Shown: in pieces, positions 1 through 7,369 of the stretch
How positions within the stretch are numbered: the first letter of the stretch is position 1
How the letters are laid out: each line of letters begins with the position of its first letter
DNA from: Bacteroidales bacterium
Lineage (GTDB): Bacteria; Bacteroidota; Bacteroidia; Bacteroidales; UBA932
Direction of reading: 5' to 3'
Length of the DNA: 9,941 nucleotides
Assembly: GCA_009784635.1 (NCBI GenBank)
Contig: WRBG01000063.1
Span: 1-9,941, forward strand
Program-made: the position numbers and the translations under genes
Notes under the pieces: generated by a model
Seen by the model: the letters and a program-made list of their open reading frames with translations, nothing else
Told to the model about the DNA's origin: nothing
Database searches by the model: none

Positions 1-16
1 ATACCAAAAAAATTCA

Positions 17-24
17 TATATTTG
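17..24 (+). promoter_or_regulatory. Candidate Bacteroidota-type -7 promoter element for the exporter/nucleotidase operon
   Basis: The sequence TATATTTG matches the Bacteroidota primary-sigma -7 consensus TAnnTTTG at every fixed position. It lies 27 bases before the ATG of the first gene, which would give a leader of about 20 nt. The partner -33 (TTTG) element would fall just before the window start, so it cannot be checked here. No Shine-Dalgarno sequence precedes the ATG, as is normal for the phylum. Confidence 0.45.
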
Positions 25-51
25 CCGATTCTATTATAAACGACACACAAT

Positions 52-969
52 ATGGAAGTATTAGCAGCGGACAGCATTGTAAAACGTTTCTCCAACCATA
101 CTGCGTTAGACAACGTAAGTATTCGGGTGCGGCAGGGAACTGTTTTTGGGCTGTTGGGTCCCAATGGAGCCGGAAAGACCACCCTAATCCGGATTATTAA
201 TCAGATAACGGCGCCCGATTCGGGAAGCGTCTCCTTCATGGGACGCGACTTGCAAGCCGATGATATCTACCAAATCGGCTATTTGCCCGAAGAACGCGGG
301 CTCTACAAAAAGATGAAGGTAGGCGAACAGGCTCTCTATTTGGCGCAACTCAAAGGAGTGCCCCGTCAGCAAGCCATGAAAGAACTAAAAGCGTGGTTTG
401 TCAAGTTTGGTATTCAAGCGTGGTGGGATAAAAAAATCGAGGAGCTGTCTAAGGGCATGGCTCAGAAAGTTCAGTTCATTACCACGGTGCTGCACAAGCC
501 TCAGCTTTTGATTTTGGACGAGCCTTTCAGCGGCTTCGACCCCGTAAACGTACAGTTGATTCGCGATGAAATTTTGCAGATGAAAGCCAACGGTTGCTCC
601 ATCATCCTCTCTACCCACAACATGGAATCAGTCGAGGAGTTATGCGACAACATCGCCTTGATTAACAAATCAAAAGTGATTCTCGACGGCGCGGTGGACG
701 ATGTCCGCCTCCGTTACGGCGACAACCGTATAGAAATGACGTACAGGGCTTCCACAGCCTTGTCGCCTTCCACGGATTTGCCCAAAGCCCAAATCCTGTC
801 TCAAAAGGAGGAGAAAAACGGTTACAGCATGGTGATTGACCTCCGACCGGAGGGCAGCATGAACCAAATATTGGCCGCTTTGTTGCCTCAAGTAGATATT
901 TTGAGCGTCCATCAGCTCATCCCCAGAATGAACGAGATATTTATCAAATTAGTTACAGCCAAGTCATGA
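52..969 (+). CDS. ABC transporter ATP-binding protein, NatA/YhaQ-like (ABC-2 exporter)
   Basis: This 305-residue protein is the cytoplasmic nucleotide-binding subunit of an ABC-2 exporter; it should hydrolyse ATP to drive the permease encoded next. Visible motifs are Walker A GPNGAGKTT (36-44), signature LSKGM (132-136), Walker B LLILDEP (152-158) with catalytic E157, D-loop GFDP (161-164) and switch His H189 in STHN. The Q-loop region reads GYLPEERGLY (76-85), with Glu80 where many ABC ATPases have Gln; this is typical of the NatA/YhaQ branch. Residues from about 220 to the end form the extra C-terminal domain (DUF4162-like) of that branch. The start is ATG at 52. The stop overlaps the next start (ATGA), so translation is probably coupled. 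The substrate is unknown: NatAB in Bacillus exports sodium, but relatives vary. Confidence 0.93.
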   Translation: MEVLAADSIVKRFSNHTALDNVSIRVRQGTVFGLLGPNGAGKTTLIRIINQITAPDSGSVSFMGRDLQADDIYQIGYLPEERGLYKKMKVGEQALYLAQLKGVPRQQAMKELKAWFVKFGIQAWWDKKIEELSKGMAQKVQFITTVLHKPQLLILDEPFSGFDPVNVQLIRDEILQMKANGCSIILSTHNMESVEELCDNIALINKSKVILDGAVDDVRLRYGDNRIEMTYRASTALSPSTDLPKAQILSQKEEKNGYSMVIDLRPEGSMNQILAALLPQVDILSVHQLIPRMNEIFIKLVTAKS

Positions 970-2294
970 ACATGCAAAAGATAAAAATTATCATAGGTCG
1001 GGAATTTCTGACCCGCGTTAGGAAAAAATCGTTTATCATCCTCACCCTGCTCACGCCCCTGTTCTTGGCCTCCTTTATGGTGGTGCCCGGACTGATGGCG
1101 ACCCTAAAAGATTCCGGGACAAAGGAGATTGTAGTCATTGACAAAACCGGAAAGGTGGCGCCCCTGTTGTCAAATACGGAGGAACTGAACTTCCGCTTTC
1201 AACCTCAAGAAGACCTTGAACTCTTTAGGGAGCGCTTTGAGGAACAAAAATTGTATGCAGTGGTCTATGTGGATGACTTGATGCTTCAAGAACAGCGTCC
1301 CAGAGCCATGATGTATTCGACCAAACAGATTAATGCCGATATCCAGCGCTATGTGCGGGTTGCGGTAGAAAAAGCGGTACAGGAGGAGCGTTTAAAGAAG
1401 TACAACATAGAGAACTTGGATGAAATCCTCAAGGAGGTGCGTGCAGAGGCGCAGGTGCGCACCATGGTGTGGAGCAGCGGGGGAGAAGAAAAAGAGTCGG
1501 AAATAGGGATATACATGATGATTGCCATGACTTTCGGGATCATCATTTATATGTTTATCTTTATGTTCGGCAGTATGGTCATGAGGGGCGTCATCGAAGA
1601 AAAAACCAGCCGGATTGTGGAAATCATCATATCCTCGGTCAAACCCATCGAGCTGATGATGGGAAAAATCATTGGCATCGCCTGCGTAGCCCTTTTGCAG
1701 TTTGCCATTTGGATTGGTCTGACTTTGGGAATCATATCCATAGCTCAACTTGCCATGGGCGGGGGACTCGCGGTTCGGACGCCCGGAGGAGGGGCCGCAC
1801 AAGCAGCCCAGATGGCAGACGGGATGAGTCAATCGGGTATGGATTCCATATTCAGCACCTTATCCTTGATTAATTTTCCCTTGGTGGTGGGGGCTTTGGT
1901 TTGTTACTTCCTGTTGGGCTACCTGTTGTATGCCTCCATGTTTGCCGCCATAGGCGCAGCCGCCGACAACGAGACCGATACCCAGCAGTTTATGCTTCCG
2001 GTTACTCTGCCCCTAATCTTGGGCATGTTTATGATGATGCACACCTTTCAGCATCCCGACAGCGCGCTTTCATTTTGGGGTTCCATGATTCCCTTCACAT
2101 CGCCCATGATTATGATGGCGCGGGTCTCGTTTGGCGTACCTCCTTGGGAATTAGCATTGTCCTTATCGCTGCTTTTGGGTACTTTTTTGGGGATAGCTTT
2201 CTTTGCCGCCAAAATCTACCGCGTAGGTATTTTGATGTATGGCAAAAAGGTATCTTGGCGAGAATTATGGAAATGGATACGTTATAAAAATTGA
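966..2294 (+). CDS. ABC-2 type transporter permease, NatB-like
   Basis: This 442-residue inner-membrane permease is the partner of the preceding ATPase. Hydrophobic segments lie near residues 23-45, 181-206, 234-262, 304-330, 344-361 and 395-418. After the first helix comes a roughly 135-residue extracytoplasmic domain (46-180), the usual NatB/ABC2_membrane_3 layout. The stretch VIEEKTSRIVEIIISSVKP (209-227), after the second helix, is a hallmark of this family and probably forms the coupling segment facing the ATPase. A Gly/Ala/Met-rich low-complexity stretch (about 264-292, with GGG twice) lies between the third and fourth helices. The start is ATG at 966, overlapping the ATPase stop by 4 bp; an ATG two codons later is also possible. 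The exported substrate cannot be read from the sequence. Confidence 0.93.
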   Translation: MNMQKIKIIIGREFLTRVRKKSFIILTLLTPLFLASFMVVPGLMATLKDSGTKEIVVIDKTGKVAPLLSNTEELNFRFQPQEDLELFRERFEEQKLYAVVYVDDLMLQEQRPRAMMYSTKQINADIQRYVRVAVEKAVQEERLKKYNIENLDEILKEVRAEAQVRTMVWSSGGEEKESEIGIYMMIAMTFGIIIYMFIFMFGSMVMRGVIEEKTSRIVEIIISSVKPIELMMGKIIGIACVALLQFAIWIGLTLGIISIAQLAMGGGLAVRTPGGGAAQAAQMADGMSQSGMDSIFSTLSLINFPLVVGALVCYFLLGYLLYASMFAAIGAAADNETDTQQFMLPVTLPLILGMFMMMHTFQHPDSALSFWGSMIPFTSPMIMMARVSFGVPPWELALSLSLLLGTFLGIAFFAAKIYRVGILMYGKKVSWRELWKWIRYKN

Positions 2295-2295
2295 G

Positions 2296-3057
2296 ATGAA
2301 ACGGACTATTTACCTCTCCCTGCTGCTTTTAGTTCTGGTTCCTGCCCTAACTTGGGCCCAAGAACAAAAAATCAGCTTCACGTTCTCTATGGTACGGATT
2401 GATTCTGTGTACGACTCGGCTCCGCCCACCAGAGTATCGAGGTTGATGGAATACTACAAGCCGGAAATGGAGAGACGAATGATGACGGTAGTGGGTTATG
2501 CCCCTTTGGAGATGCGCTCTTTTCGTCCTCAAAGCCCCCTGTCCAATTTTGCCGCAGATGCCTTGTTGGCGGTGGCGCAGCAGCACAGCAAATCTCCGGT
2601 TGATTTTTCCCTCACTAATTTTGGCGGCATCCGCGCCTCTTTTCCTCAAGGAGACGTCAGACTTTATGATATATATGCTGTTTTTCCGTTTGAGAACACC
2701 TTGGTCATCCTCGACATGGAAGGAACGGACGTGCAGGAACTTTTCAACAGTTTTGCCTTGAGAAACCGGGTCGAGGCCCTTGGGAATGTAAGGGCGGAGA
2801 TAGAGAACGGCGTCATTCGCCAATTGTGGATTGCAGACCAACCCTTTGACCCCAACAAACGCTACAGGGTAGCCACCATTGACTTTTTGTTGGGAGGGGG
2901 AGACAGCATGGCCGCTTTGAGGAAAGCCGTAGCGGTGCAAGATACGGGAATCATGGTTCGGGATGTGGTACTGCAATATATAGCCATGCTTACAAGCGCG
3001 GGCAAAGATATTGAAGCATCCGTAGACGGTCGGATAAAAATTACAGGTCATGAATAG
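2296..3057 (+). CDS. Secreted 5'-nucleotidase C-terminal (substrate-binding) domain protein
   Basis: This 253-residue protein has a signal peptide (hydrophobic residues 5-18, likely cleavage after TWA at 19-21) and then only the 5_nucleotid_C domain. Residues known to contact the nucleotide base in UshA and CD73 have counterparts here: N108 in NFGGIR, F132 and N134 in PFEN, and F197 with D203 in DFLLGGGD. The metal-binding catalytic domain is absent and is encoded by the next gene, which overlaps by 8 bp. The likely role is to form the base-binding part of a two-protein periplasmic nucleotidase. The chosen ATG lies 1 bp after the permease stop. An in-frame ATG at 2239 would add 19 residues inside the permease gene and bury the signal peptide, so it is unlikely. 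Confidence 0.88.
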   Translation: MKRTIYLSLLLLVLVPALTWAQEQKISFTFSMVRIDSVYDSAPPTRVSRLMEYYKPEMERRMMTVVGYAPLEMRSFRPQSPLSNFAADALLAVAQQHSKSPVDFSLTNFGGIRASFPQGDVRLYDIYAVFPFENTLVILDMEGTDVQELFNSFALRNRVEALGNVRAEIENGVIRQLWIADQPFDPNKRYRVATIDFLLGGGDSMAALRKAVAVQDTGIMVRDVVLQYIAMLTSAGKDIEASVDGRIKITGHE

Positions 3058-3880
3058 ATATATCCTCTTTATTTTATCCCTGCTGTTGGTCTACGGCTTG
3101 GGGGCACAGGATTTGATTATCCTGCACACCAACGATGTACACAGCCAAATGGACCCTCAAGACAGCGGACAGAGCGCGGGTTTGGGAGGCGTGGAACGTA
3201 GGGCTGCCTATATTGCAGAGATGCGCAAAGCCCATCCCAACAAGCTGATTCTGTTAGACGCGGGCGACTACAATCAAGGAACTCCCTATTATAACCTCTT
3301 TGGGGGCATCATGGAGGTAGAAGTGATGAACCTGATGGGTTATGACGCCGCCGTCTTGGGCAACCACGAATTTGATAACGGGCAGAAAGATTTGGCCAAA
3401 AGGTTAAAGAAAGCCAAATTTGTAAACCTCTCCGCCAATTATTCATTCAAACAAACCCCGCTAAAACGAGTAGTTAAACCATACACCATCATCAAGCGCA
3501 ACGGATACAGGATTGGCGTGATAGGCGTTACCATAACTTTGCAAGGCGTGGTCATGGAGTCGGCGGTTACAAACCTTGAATTTCAAAATCCGGTTCCCAT
3601 AGTCAATGAATTGGCGCTGTTTTTGAAAAAGAAGAAAAAATGCGACTTGGTGATTTGCCTCAGCCATCAAGGCTATGATGGAGGCTCGCCCCAACGCCCC
3701 TCGGACGTTTATTTGGCAGAGCATACCCGAAATGTTGACCTCATTATTGGCGGGCACACCCATACCTTGTTGTTGCAACCCGATATTCGCAGAAATTTGG
3801 ACGGCAAAGAGGTGCCCATTGTGCAAGCCGGAGCGAACGGCGCTTATGTGGGGCGGGTAGATGTGTATATTTCCAAATAG
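3050..3880 (+). CDS. Secreted 5'-nucleotidase/metallophosphatase catalytic domain protein
   Basis: This 276-residue protein has a signal peptide (core 4-17, likely cleavage after GLGA at 19) and a calcineurin-like metallophosphatase domain filling the rest. The dimetal ligands of the UshA/5'-nucleotidase family are present: D29 and H31 (NDVH), D73 (DAGD), N105 (GNHE), H206 (SHQG), and H236 and H238 (GGHTH). H106 and D109 in NHEFD match the catalytic His-Asp dyad. The protein ends soon after the metal site, with no C-terminal substrate-binding domain; that domain is the preceding gene, whose stop overlaps this start (ATGAATAG). Together they would remove phosphate from extracellular nucleotides or related phosphoesters in the periplasm. 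The exact substrate is inferred from the family, not shown. The stop lies 1 bp from the end of the convergent hydrolase gene. Confidence 0.92.
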   Translation: MNRYILFILSLLLVYGLGAQDLIILHTNDVHSQMDPQDSGQSAGLGGVERRAAYIAEMRKAHPNKLILLDAGDYNQGTPYYNLFGGIMEVEVMNLMGYDAAVLGNHEFDNGQKDLAKRLKKAKFVNLSANYSFKQTPLKRVVKPYTIIKRNGYRIGVIGVTITLQGVVMESAVTNLEFQNPVPIVNELALFLKKKKKCDLVICLSHQGYDGGSPQRPSDVYLAEHTRNVDLIIGGHTHTLLLQPDIRRNLDGKEVPIVQAGANGAYVGRVDVYISK

Positions 3881-3881
3881 C

Positions 3882-5042
3882 TTACAGCAACCGGAGGAAG
3901 TTTCGGATAAAGTAGGTGGCTCCTACGGAGTAATGGTCTCCGAGGTAATATGCGCACCAAATATTGGCTCCTGCTTTTCGCAATTTTTTGACCGCCTCAT
4001 CGGCACATTCCCTTGGAACATAGGTGTCCACATTGGCGTGGGTTAAGTAAATCGGCGCCTTGGGCCGCCAGCCTTCGGACACGGAATTTTCGACGAGTAA
4101 CGGATAGAGTTTCTTAAATTCATCGTTTTGCTCTTCCTTGGGTTTAAAAAAATCCGGATGCATGTAAGTGTGCAAATCCGTAGTGAGCCATCCCATGATA
4201 CTCCTTGATGAATGGCTTCCGCCAAACCAATCTTCGTAATGAATAGCCAAATCGCCAAAAAAAATCTGATTAATGTCCAGATTTAAATGGTAATATTCGT
4301 TAAAAGCAAGGATGACAAGAGGAATGGCGGCGTAGTCCGAATAACCTGTACGGGCAAAAGCGTTAAAAGCGGCCACCAAATCGTAGGTACCGCCGCCCGC
4401 ATTGACCTCTTTTACTTTTACATTGTTCGCATGATGGGTTTCGTAATACTTTTGGGCGGCCAAGGCGGCTGACCCTCCAAGGGAATAGCCCATGATGGTT
4501 GTCTCAAAGGGCAACTTGTAGCCAAACTTGTCCCAAAGATATTGGGCGGCGGCGCGGCGCATGTCATAAGCCACCCGTCCGGTATTTTCTACCATCAGAA
4601 AAGGAATGGTCATATGTCTGGAAGAGCTTACGCCCAAAAGGTCCGGAACAATAACGGTATAACCAAGTAATACACACATTCCTTCTTCGGAAAATAAGCC
4701 TTCTGCGCTTCCGCTGTTTTTGTGCAGACGGGCCTTAGGCATCATGTCAATCACGCCCTTGCTCTTTTTGTTGATGGGGTGGTAGACTATGCCGGAGGCC
4801 AATACATCCGAGCCGTCCGGAGCTTTTGTCCAATACTCAATGGCTGCCGCATGAAAAATTAGTTTTTTATCAAAGAAGGGGAGATAATCTTTGAGGTCAT
4901 CCATCATTGGGTTAAATTTTCCGGTTGCGGAATAATCTGCATCTTCGCATATGATGACCCTATATTGTAGGGGTTCCATAGAGTCCATGGGCGTACAGCA
5001 GGCAAGGACGGCGCCGAGCAAAATTAGGTTAAACTTCGACAT
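3882..5042 (-). CDS. Predicted lipoprotein alpha/beta hydrolase, secretory-lipase-like
   Basis: This 386-residue protein begins with a short hydrophobic segment ending in VLAC (Cys15), a possible lipobox, so it may be a lipid-anchored envelope protein. The n-region has only one Lys, so the signal is weak. A catalytic triad is readable: nucleophile S187 in GYSLGG, D339 in HANVDTYVP and H370 in GDHYS. The region VIVPDLLG (about 131-138), followed by the helix before the nucleophile, resembles secretory lipases (PF03583) and related serine esterases. Esterase or lipase activity is inferred; the substrate is unknown. The ATG at 5042 lies inside the end of era (14-bp overlap), implying translational coupling. 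A TTG three codons' length upstream (5048) is possible but less likely. It is the last gene of the rluB-era operon. Confidence 0.82.
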   Translation of the reverse strand: MSKFNLILLGAVLACCTPMDSMEPLQYRVIICEDADYSATGKFNPMMDDLKDYLPFFDKKLIFHAAAIEYWTKAPDGSDVLASGIVYHPINKKSKGVIDMMPKARLHKNSGSAEGLFSEEGMCVLLGYTVIVPDLLGVSSSRHMTIPFLMVENTGRVAYDMRRAAAQYLWDKFGYKLPFETTIMGYSLGGSAALAAQKYYETHHANNVKVKEVNAGGGTYDLVAAFNAFARTGYSDYAAIPLVILAFNEYYHLNLDINQIFFGDLAIHYEDWFGGSHSSRSIMGWLTTDLHTYMHPDFFKPKEEQNDEFKKLYPLLVENSVSEGWRPKAPIYLTHANVDTYVPRECADEAVKKLRKAGANIWCAYYLGDHYSVGATYFIRNFLRLL

Positions 5043-5925
5043 ATCCAAATTGTTTGAGTTTGCGTTTGTCTTCGCGCCAGTTGGGAGTTACCTTTACAAA
5101 TAATTGCAAAAAAACCTTTCGTTCAAAAAAAGCCTCCATGTCTATTCGGGCTTGAGTGCCCACCTTTTTGAGCATACTCCCCTTGGCTCCAATAATAATG
5201 CCTTTTTGCGAGTCCCGCATCACGTTGATTACCGCTTGAATCCGGTAGATGTCTTTGTCTTCTTTAAAATCTTCGATGACCACTTCGGTGCAGTAGGGAA
5301 TCTCTTGTTCGTAGTTGAGGAGGATTTTTTCGCGGATAATCTCCGAGGCAAAAAAGCGGAGGTTGCGGTCGGTAAAGACTTCCTTGTCGTACCATGGCGG
5401 GGAGGGGGGAAGCAGGGCCACAATGCGGTCAAAAAGATGGTCGAGGTTAAATTTTTCCAAAGCCGAAGCGGGAAAAAGTTCGGCATGGGGCAGCAGATTT
5501 TGCCATTGTTCCACCAACTGCTCCAGTTCCTGCTGGTTGCTTAGGTCGATTTTATTGATGACCAAAAGTACGGGAATACTTATCCGCCTAAGTTTTTCTA
5601 TATATTCTTCATTTTTGTCTGCGGTCTCCACCACATCGGTTACGTACAGCATAATGTCGGCATCGCCTATGGCCGTGTCTACAAAATTCATCATATGCTC
5701 TTGTAGTCTATAGTTGGGCCTTAGAATACCGGGGGTGTCGGAGTAGACAATTTGGTAGTCGGCTCCGTTTACAATCCCCATAATACGGTGTCGGGTGGTT
5801 TGGGCTTTGGAAGTAACAATAGAGAGTTTTTCTCCCACCAAAGCATTCATCAAGGTGGATTTGCCCACATTGGGATTCCCAATAATGTTCACAAATCCGG
5901 AACGATGAACGGGGGGGTTACTCAT
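5029..5925 (-). CDS. era: GTPase Era, small-subunit ribosome assembly factor
   Basis: Era binds the 3' end of 16S rRNA through a KH domain and couples GTP hydrolysis to 30S maturation. The 298-residue length is typical. The G motifs are clear: G1 GNPNVGKST (16-24), G2 at T43-T44 (QTTRHR), G3 DTPG (63-66), G4 NKID (124-127) and G5 SAL (154-156). The C-terminal KH domain (about 200-285) contains the RNA-binding loop IIGAKGSMLKKVG (244-256). The start is ATG at 5925; the upstream rluB stop lies inside the same 8 bases (ATGAGTAA), so translation is coupled. Codons 3-5 contain a run of seven C. The downstream hydrolase overlaps its end by 14 bp. In many Bacteroidota era is, to my recollection, beside fabH and der; here it is not. 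Confidence 0.98.
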   Translation of the reverse strand: MSNPPVHRSGFVNIIGNPNVGKSTLMNALVGEKLSIVTSKAQTTRHRIMGIVNGADYQIVYSDTPGILRPNYRLQEHMMNFVDTAIGDADIMLYVTDVVETADKNEEYIEKLRRISIPVLLVINKIDLSNQQELEQLVEQWQNLLPHAELFPASALEKFNLDHLFDRIVALLPPSPPWYDKEVFTDRNLRFFASEIIREKILLNYEQEIPYCTEVVIEDFKEDKDIYRIQAVINVMRDSQKGIIIGAKGSMLKKVGTQARIDMEAFFERKVFLQLFVKVTPNWREDKRKLKQFGYVEV

Positions 5926-7342
5926 AGGACCCCATCTTTAACATCGCTACTTCTTGAGGAGTGAGGTAGCGCCATGCTCCGCGGCGGACCCTCTTTTTGG
6001 TGAGTCCGGCAAAGTACACGCGGTCTAATCTTTTTACCGAATAGCCAAGGTGTTCAAACATCCTCCGGATGACGCGATTGCGTCCCGAATGTATTTCGAC
6101 CCCGATTTTTTTCTCGTTCTCGTCTACATAGCTGATTTCGTCTACATGAGCCATACCATCCTCCAACTCAACCCCTTGAACCAATTGCTCCATATCCGAT
6201 TTTTTGAGATTCTTGTCCAAGTCTACCTGATAGATTTTTTTGCGGTTGTAAGAAGGATGGGTCAATTGTTCGGTAAGGGCGCCGTCGTTGGTCAGCAGCA
6301 GTACGCCGGTGGTGGATTTGTCTAAGCGGCCAACCGGATACACCCTTTGCTCGCAATGACCCGCTATCAAGTCCATGACGGTTCTTTCTGCATGGGGGTC
6401 GTCGGTGGTGGTAACAAAATCCTTGGGCTTATTCATCAAGATATATACTTTTTGTTCTCCCTGCAAACGCTCCCCGTTAAACCGAATATCATCGGTGCTT
6501 CGGACGCGGGCGCCCATACGTGTAACCACTTCTCCGTTCACGGTAACCAAGCCTGCCGTAATAAATTCGTCGGCTTCGCGGCGGGAACAAACGCCCGAAT
6601 TGGAAATATATTTATTCAGACGCATTTCGTCTTTAGTAAATTCGGGAGTAATCCGCTCTTTAGCTTTTGGCTTGATTTCCGCAGATTGCTTGTTTTTTCT
6701 GGGGCGGAGTTTTACGGGCCGGTCTTCGGCTGATTCGGGAAAAGAGGAGTAGCGGGGCCGGTCCGAGCCAAACCGACGGGTATTGCCTGCATAATCTCCC
6801 TCCGGTCTTGGGCCTCTGCGTGGGGGCCTGTCTCCTTCTTGTTTGGGTCTGTAAGGCCTGTCGCCCTCCGGTCTTGACCTGTAAGGTCTGTCTCCTTCTT
6901 GTTTGGGTCTGTAAGGCCTGTCGCCTTCCGGTCTTGGGCCTCTGCGTGGAGGTCCGTCTCCTTCTTGTCTGGGTCTGTAGGGCCTGTCGCCTTCCGGTCT
7001 TGACCTGTAAGGTCTGTCTCCTTCTTGTCTGGGTCTGTAAGGCCTGTCGCCTTCCGGTCTTGGGCCTCTGCGTGGGGGCCCGTCTCCTTCTTGTCTGGGT
7101 CTGTAAGGCCTGTCGCCCTCCGGTCTTGACCTGTAAGGTCTGTCTCCTTCTTGTCTGGGTCTATAGGGTCTGTCTCCTTCCGGTCTTGACCGGTAAGGTC
7201 TGTCTCCTTCTTGTTTGGGTCTGTAAGGCCTGTCTCCTTCCGGTCTTGACCGGTAAGGTCTGTCTTCCTGTGTTTTGCCATCTTCATACCTGTCGGAGGA
7301 GAAGTCTTTTTGGGCTGAGTCGTAATTGTCCCTCTTTTTCAT
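5918..7342 (-). CDS. rluB: rRNA pseudouridine synthase, RluB-like, with a tandem-repeat N-terminal extension
   Basis: This 474-residue protein isomerises a uridine in rRNA (23S if it is truly RluB). Residues 1-25 are polar. Residues 26-181 are tandem Arg/Pro/Glu repeats and 182-237 are basic and probably disordered. The S4 RNA-binding domain spans about 239-285 (MRLNKYISNSGVCSRREADEFI region). The synthase domain follows, with catalytic D341 in the family motif GRLDKSTTGVLLL. The usual core of such enzymes is about 240 residues, so nearly half of this protein is extra. The ATG at 7342 was chosen because the frame stays open well upstream into the divergent gene; an in-frame ATG at 7348 is equally plausible. 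RluE/RluF/RsuA share the fold, so the exact target site is not certain. It is the first gene of an operon with era. Confidence 0.9.
   Translation of the reverse strand: MKKRDNYDSAQKDFSSDRYEDGKTQEDRPYRSRPEGDRPYRPKQEGDRPYRSRPEGDRPYRPRQEGDRPYRSRPEGDRPYRPRQEGDGPPRRGPRPEGDRPYRPRQEGDRPYRSRPEGDRPYRPRQEGDGPPRRGPRPEGDRPYRPKQEGDRPYRSRPEGDRPYRPKQEGDRPPRRGPRPEGDYAGNTRRFGSDRPRYSSFPESAEDRPVKLRPRKNKQSAEIKPKAKERITPEFTKDEMRLNKYISNSGVCSRREADEFITAGLVTVNGEVVTRMGARVRSTDDIRFNGERLQGEQKVYILMNKPKDFVTTTDDPHAERTVMDLIAGHCEQRVYPVGRLDKSTTGVLLLTNDGALTEQLTHPSYNRKKIYQVDLDKNLKKSDMEQLVQGVELEDGMAHVDEISYVDENEKKIGVEIHSGRNRVIRRMFEHLGYSVKRLDRVYFAGLTKKRVRRGAWRYLTPQEVAMLKMGSYE
6800..7267 (-). repeat. In-frame tandem repeat in rluB: 30/36-bp units arranged in a 126-bp higher-order repeat
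   Basis: Fifteen consecutive units encode residues 26-181 of the RluB-like protein. Twelve are decapeptides alternating between GDRPYRSRPE and GDRPYRP(K/R)QE, and three are dodecapeptides of the form GDGPPRRGPRPE. The last twelve units form three copies of a four-unit block (42 residues, 126 bp): 7177-7052, 7051-6926 and 6925-6800. On the plus strand the marker GGCCTCTGCG recurs at 6811, 6937 and 7063, exactly 126 bases apart. Two neighbouring periods (from 6822 and from 6948) differ at about seven bases by eye. All unit lengths are multiples of three, so gain or loss of units keeps the reading frame. The encoded peptide is a highly charged, Pro-rich, presumably disordered polyampholyte. Confidence 0.97.
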
Positions 7343-7361
7343 TATCATAAATTTCGGAGGG

Positions 7362-7369
7362 CAAAGGTA
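7362..7369 (-). promoter_or_regulatory. Candidate -7 promoter element for the rluB-era operon
   Basis: Read leftward, this is TACCTTTG, a perfect match to the Bacteroidota TAnnTTTG -7 consensus. It lies 13-20 bases before the two candidate rluB ATGs (7348 and 7342), so the leader would be very short. I see no good TTTG at the expected -33 distance. On the opposite strand, TACTTTTA at 7391-7398 is a weaker match (one mismatch) that could serve the divergent permease at 7419. Confidence 0.42.

Noticed and set aside
1469..2287. Open frames in other reading frames within the permease gene (1469-1873 and 1901-2287)
   Set aside because: They are shadows of the permease with His/Arg-rich translations and no family resemblance.
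3912..3942. Two small hairpins (GTAGG/CCTAC and CGGAG/CTCCG) after the metallophosphatase stop
   Set aside because: Each stem is only five base pairs, there is no U-tract, and they lie in coding sequence of the hydrolase, so they do not qualify as a terminator.
5911..5917. Seven-base C run in codons 3-5 of era as a phase-variation tract
   Set aside because: Seven bases is short for slippage switching, the frame is intact, and era is normally essential; chance is the simpler explanation.
6800..7267. Regularly spaced repeats that at first sight resemble a CRISPR array
   Set aside because: There are no unique spacers; the whole stretch is contiguous in-frame coding repeat, and no cas gene is near.
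6808..7350. A 180-codon open frame on the plus strand with a repeated Cys/Val/Leu-rich pattern
   Set aside because: It is the antisense of the rluB repeat. The 30/36-bp units lack stops in several frames, so long shadow frames are expected there; the same holds for the frame at 6712-7287 on the minus strand.
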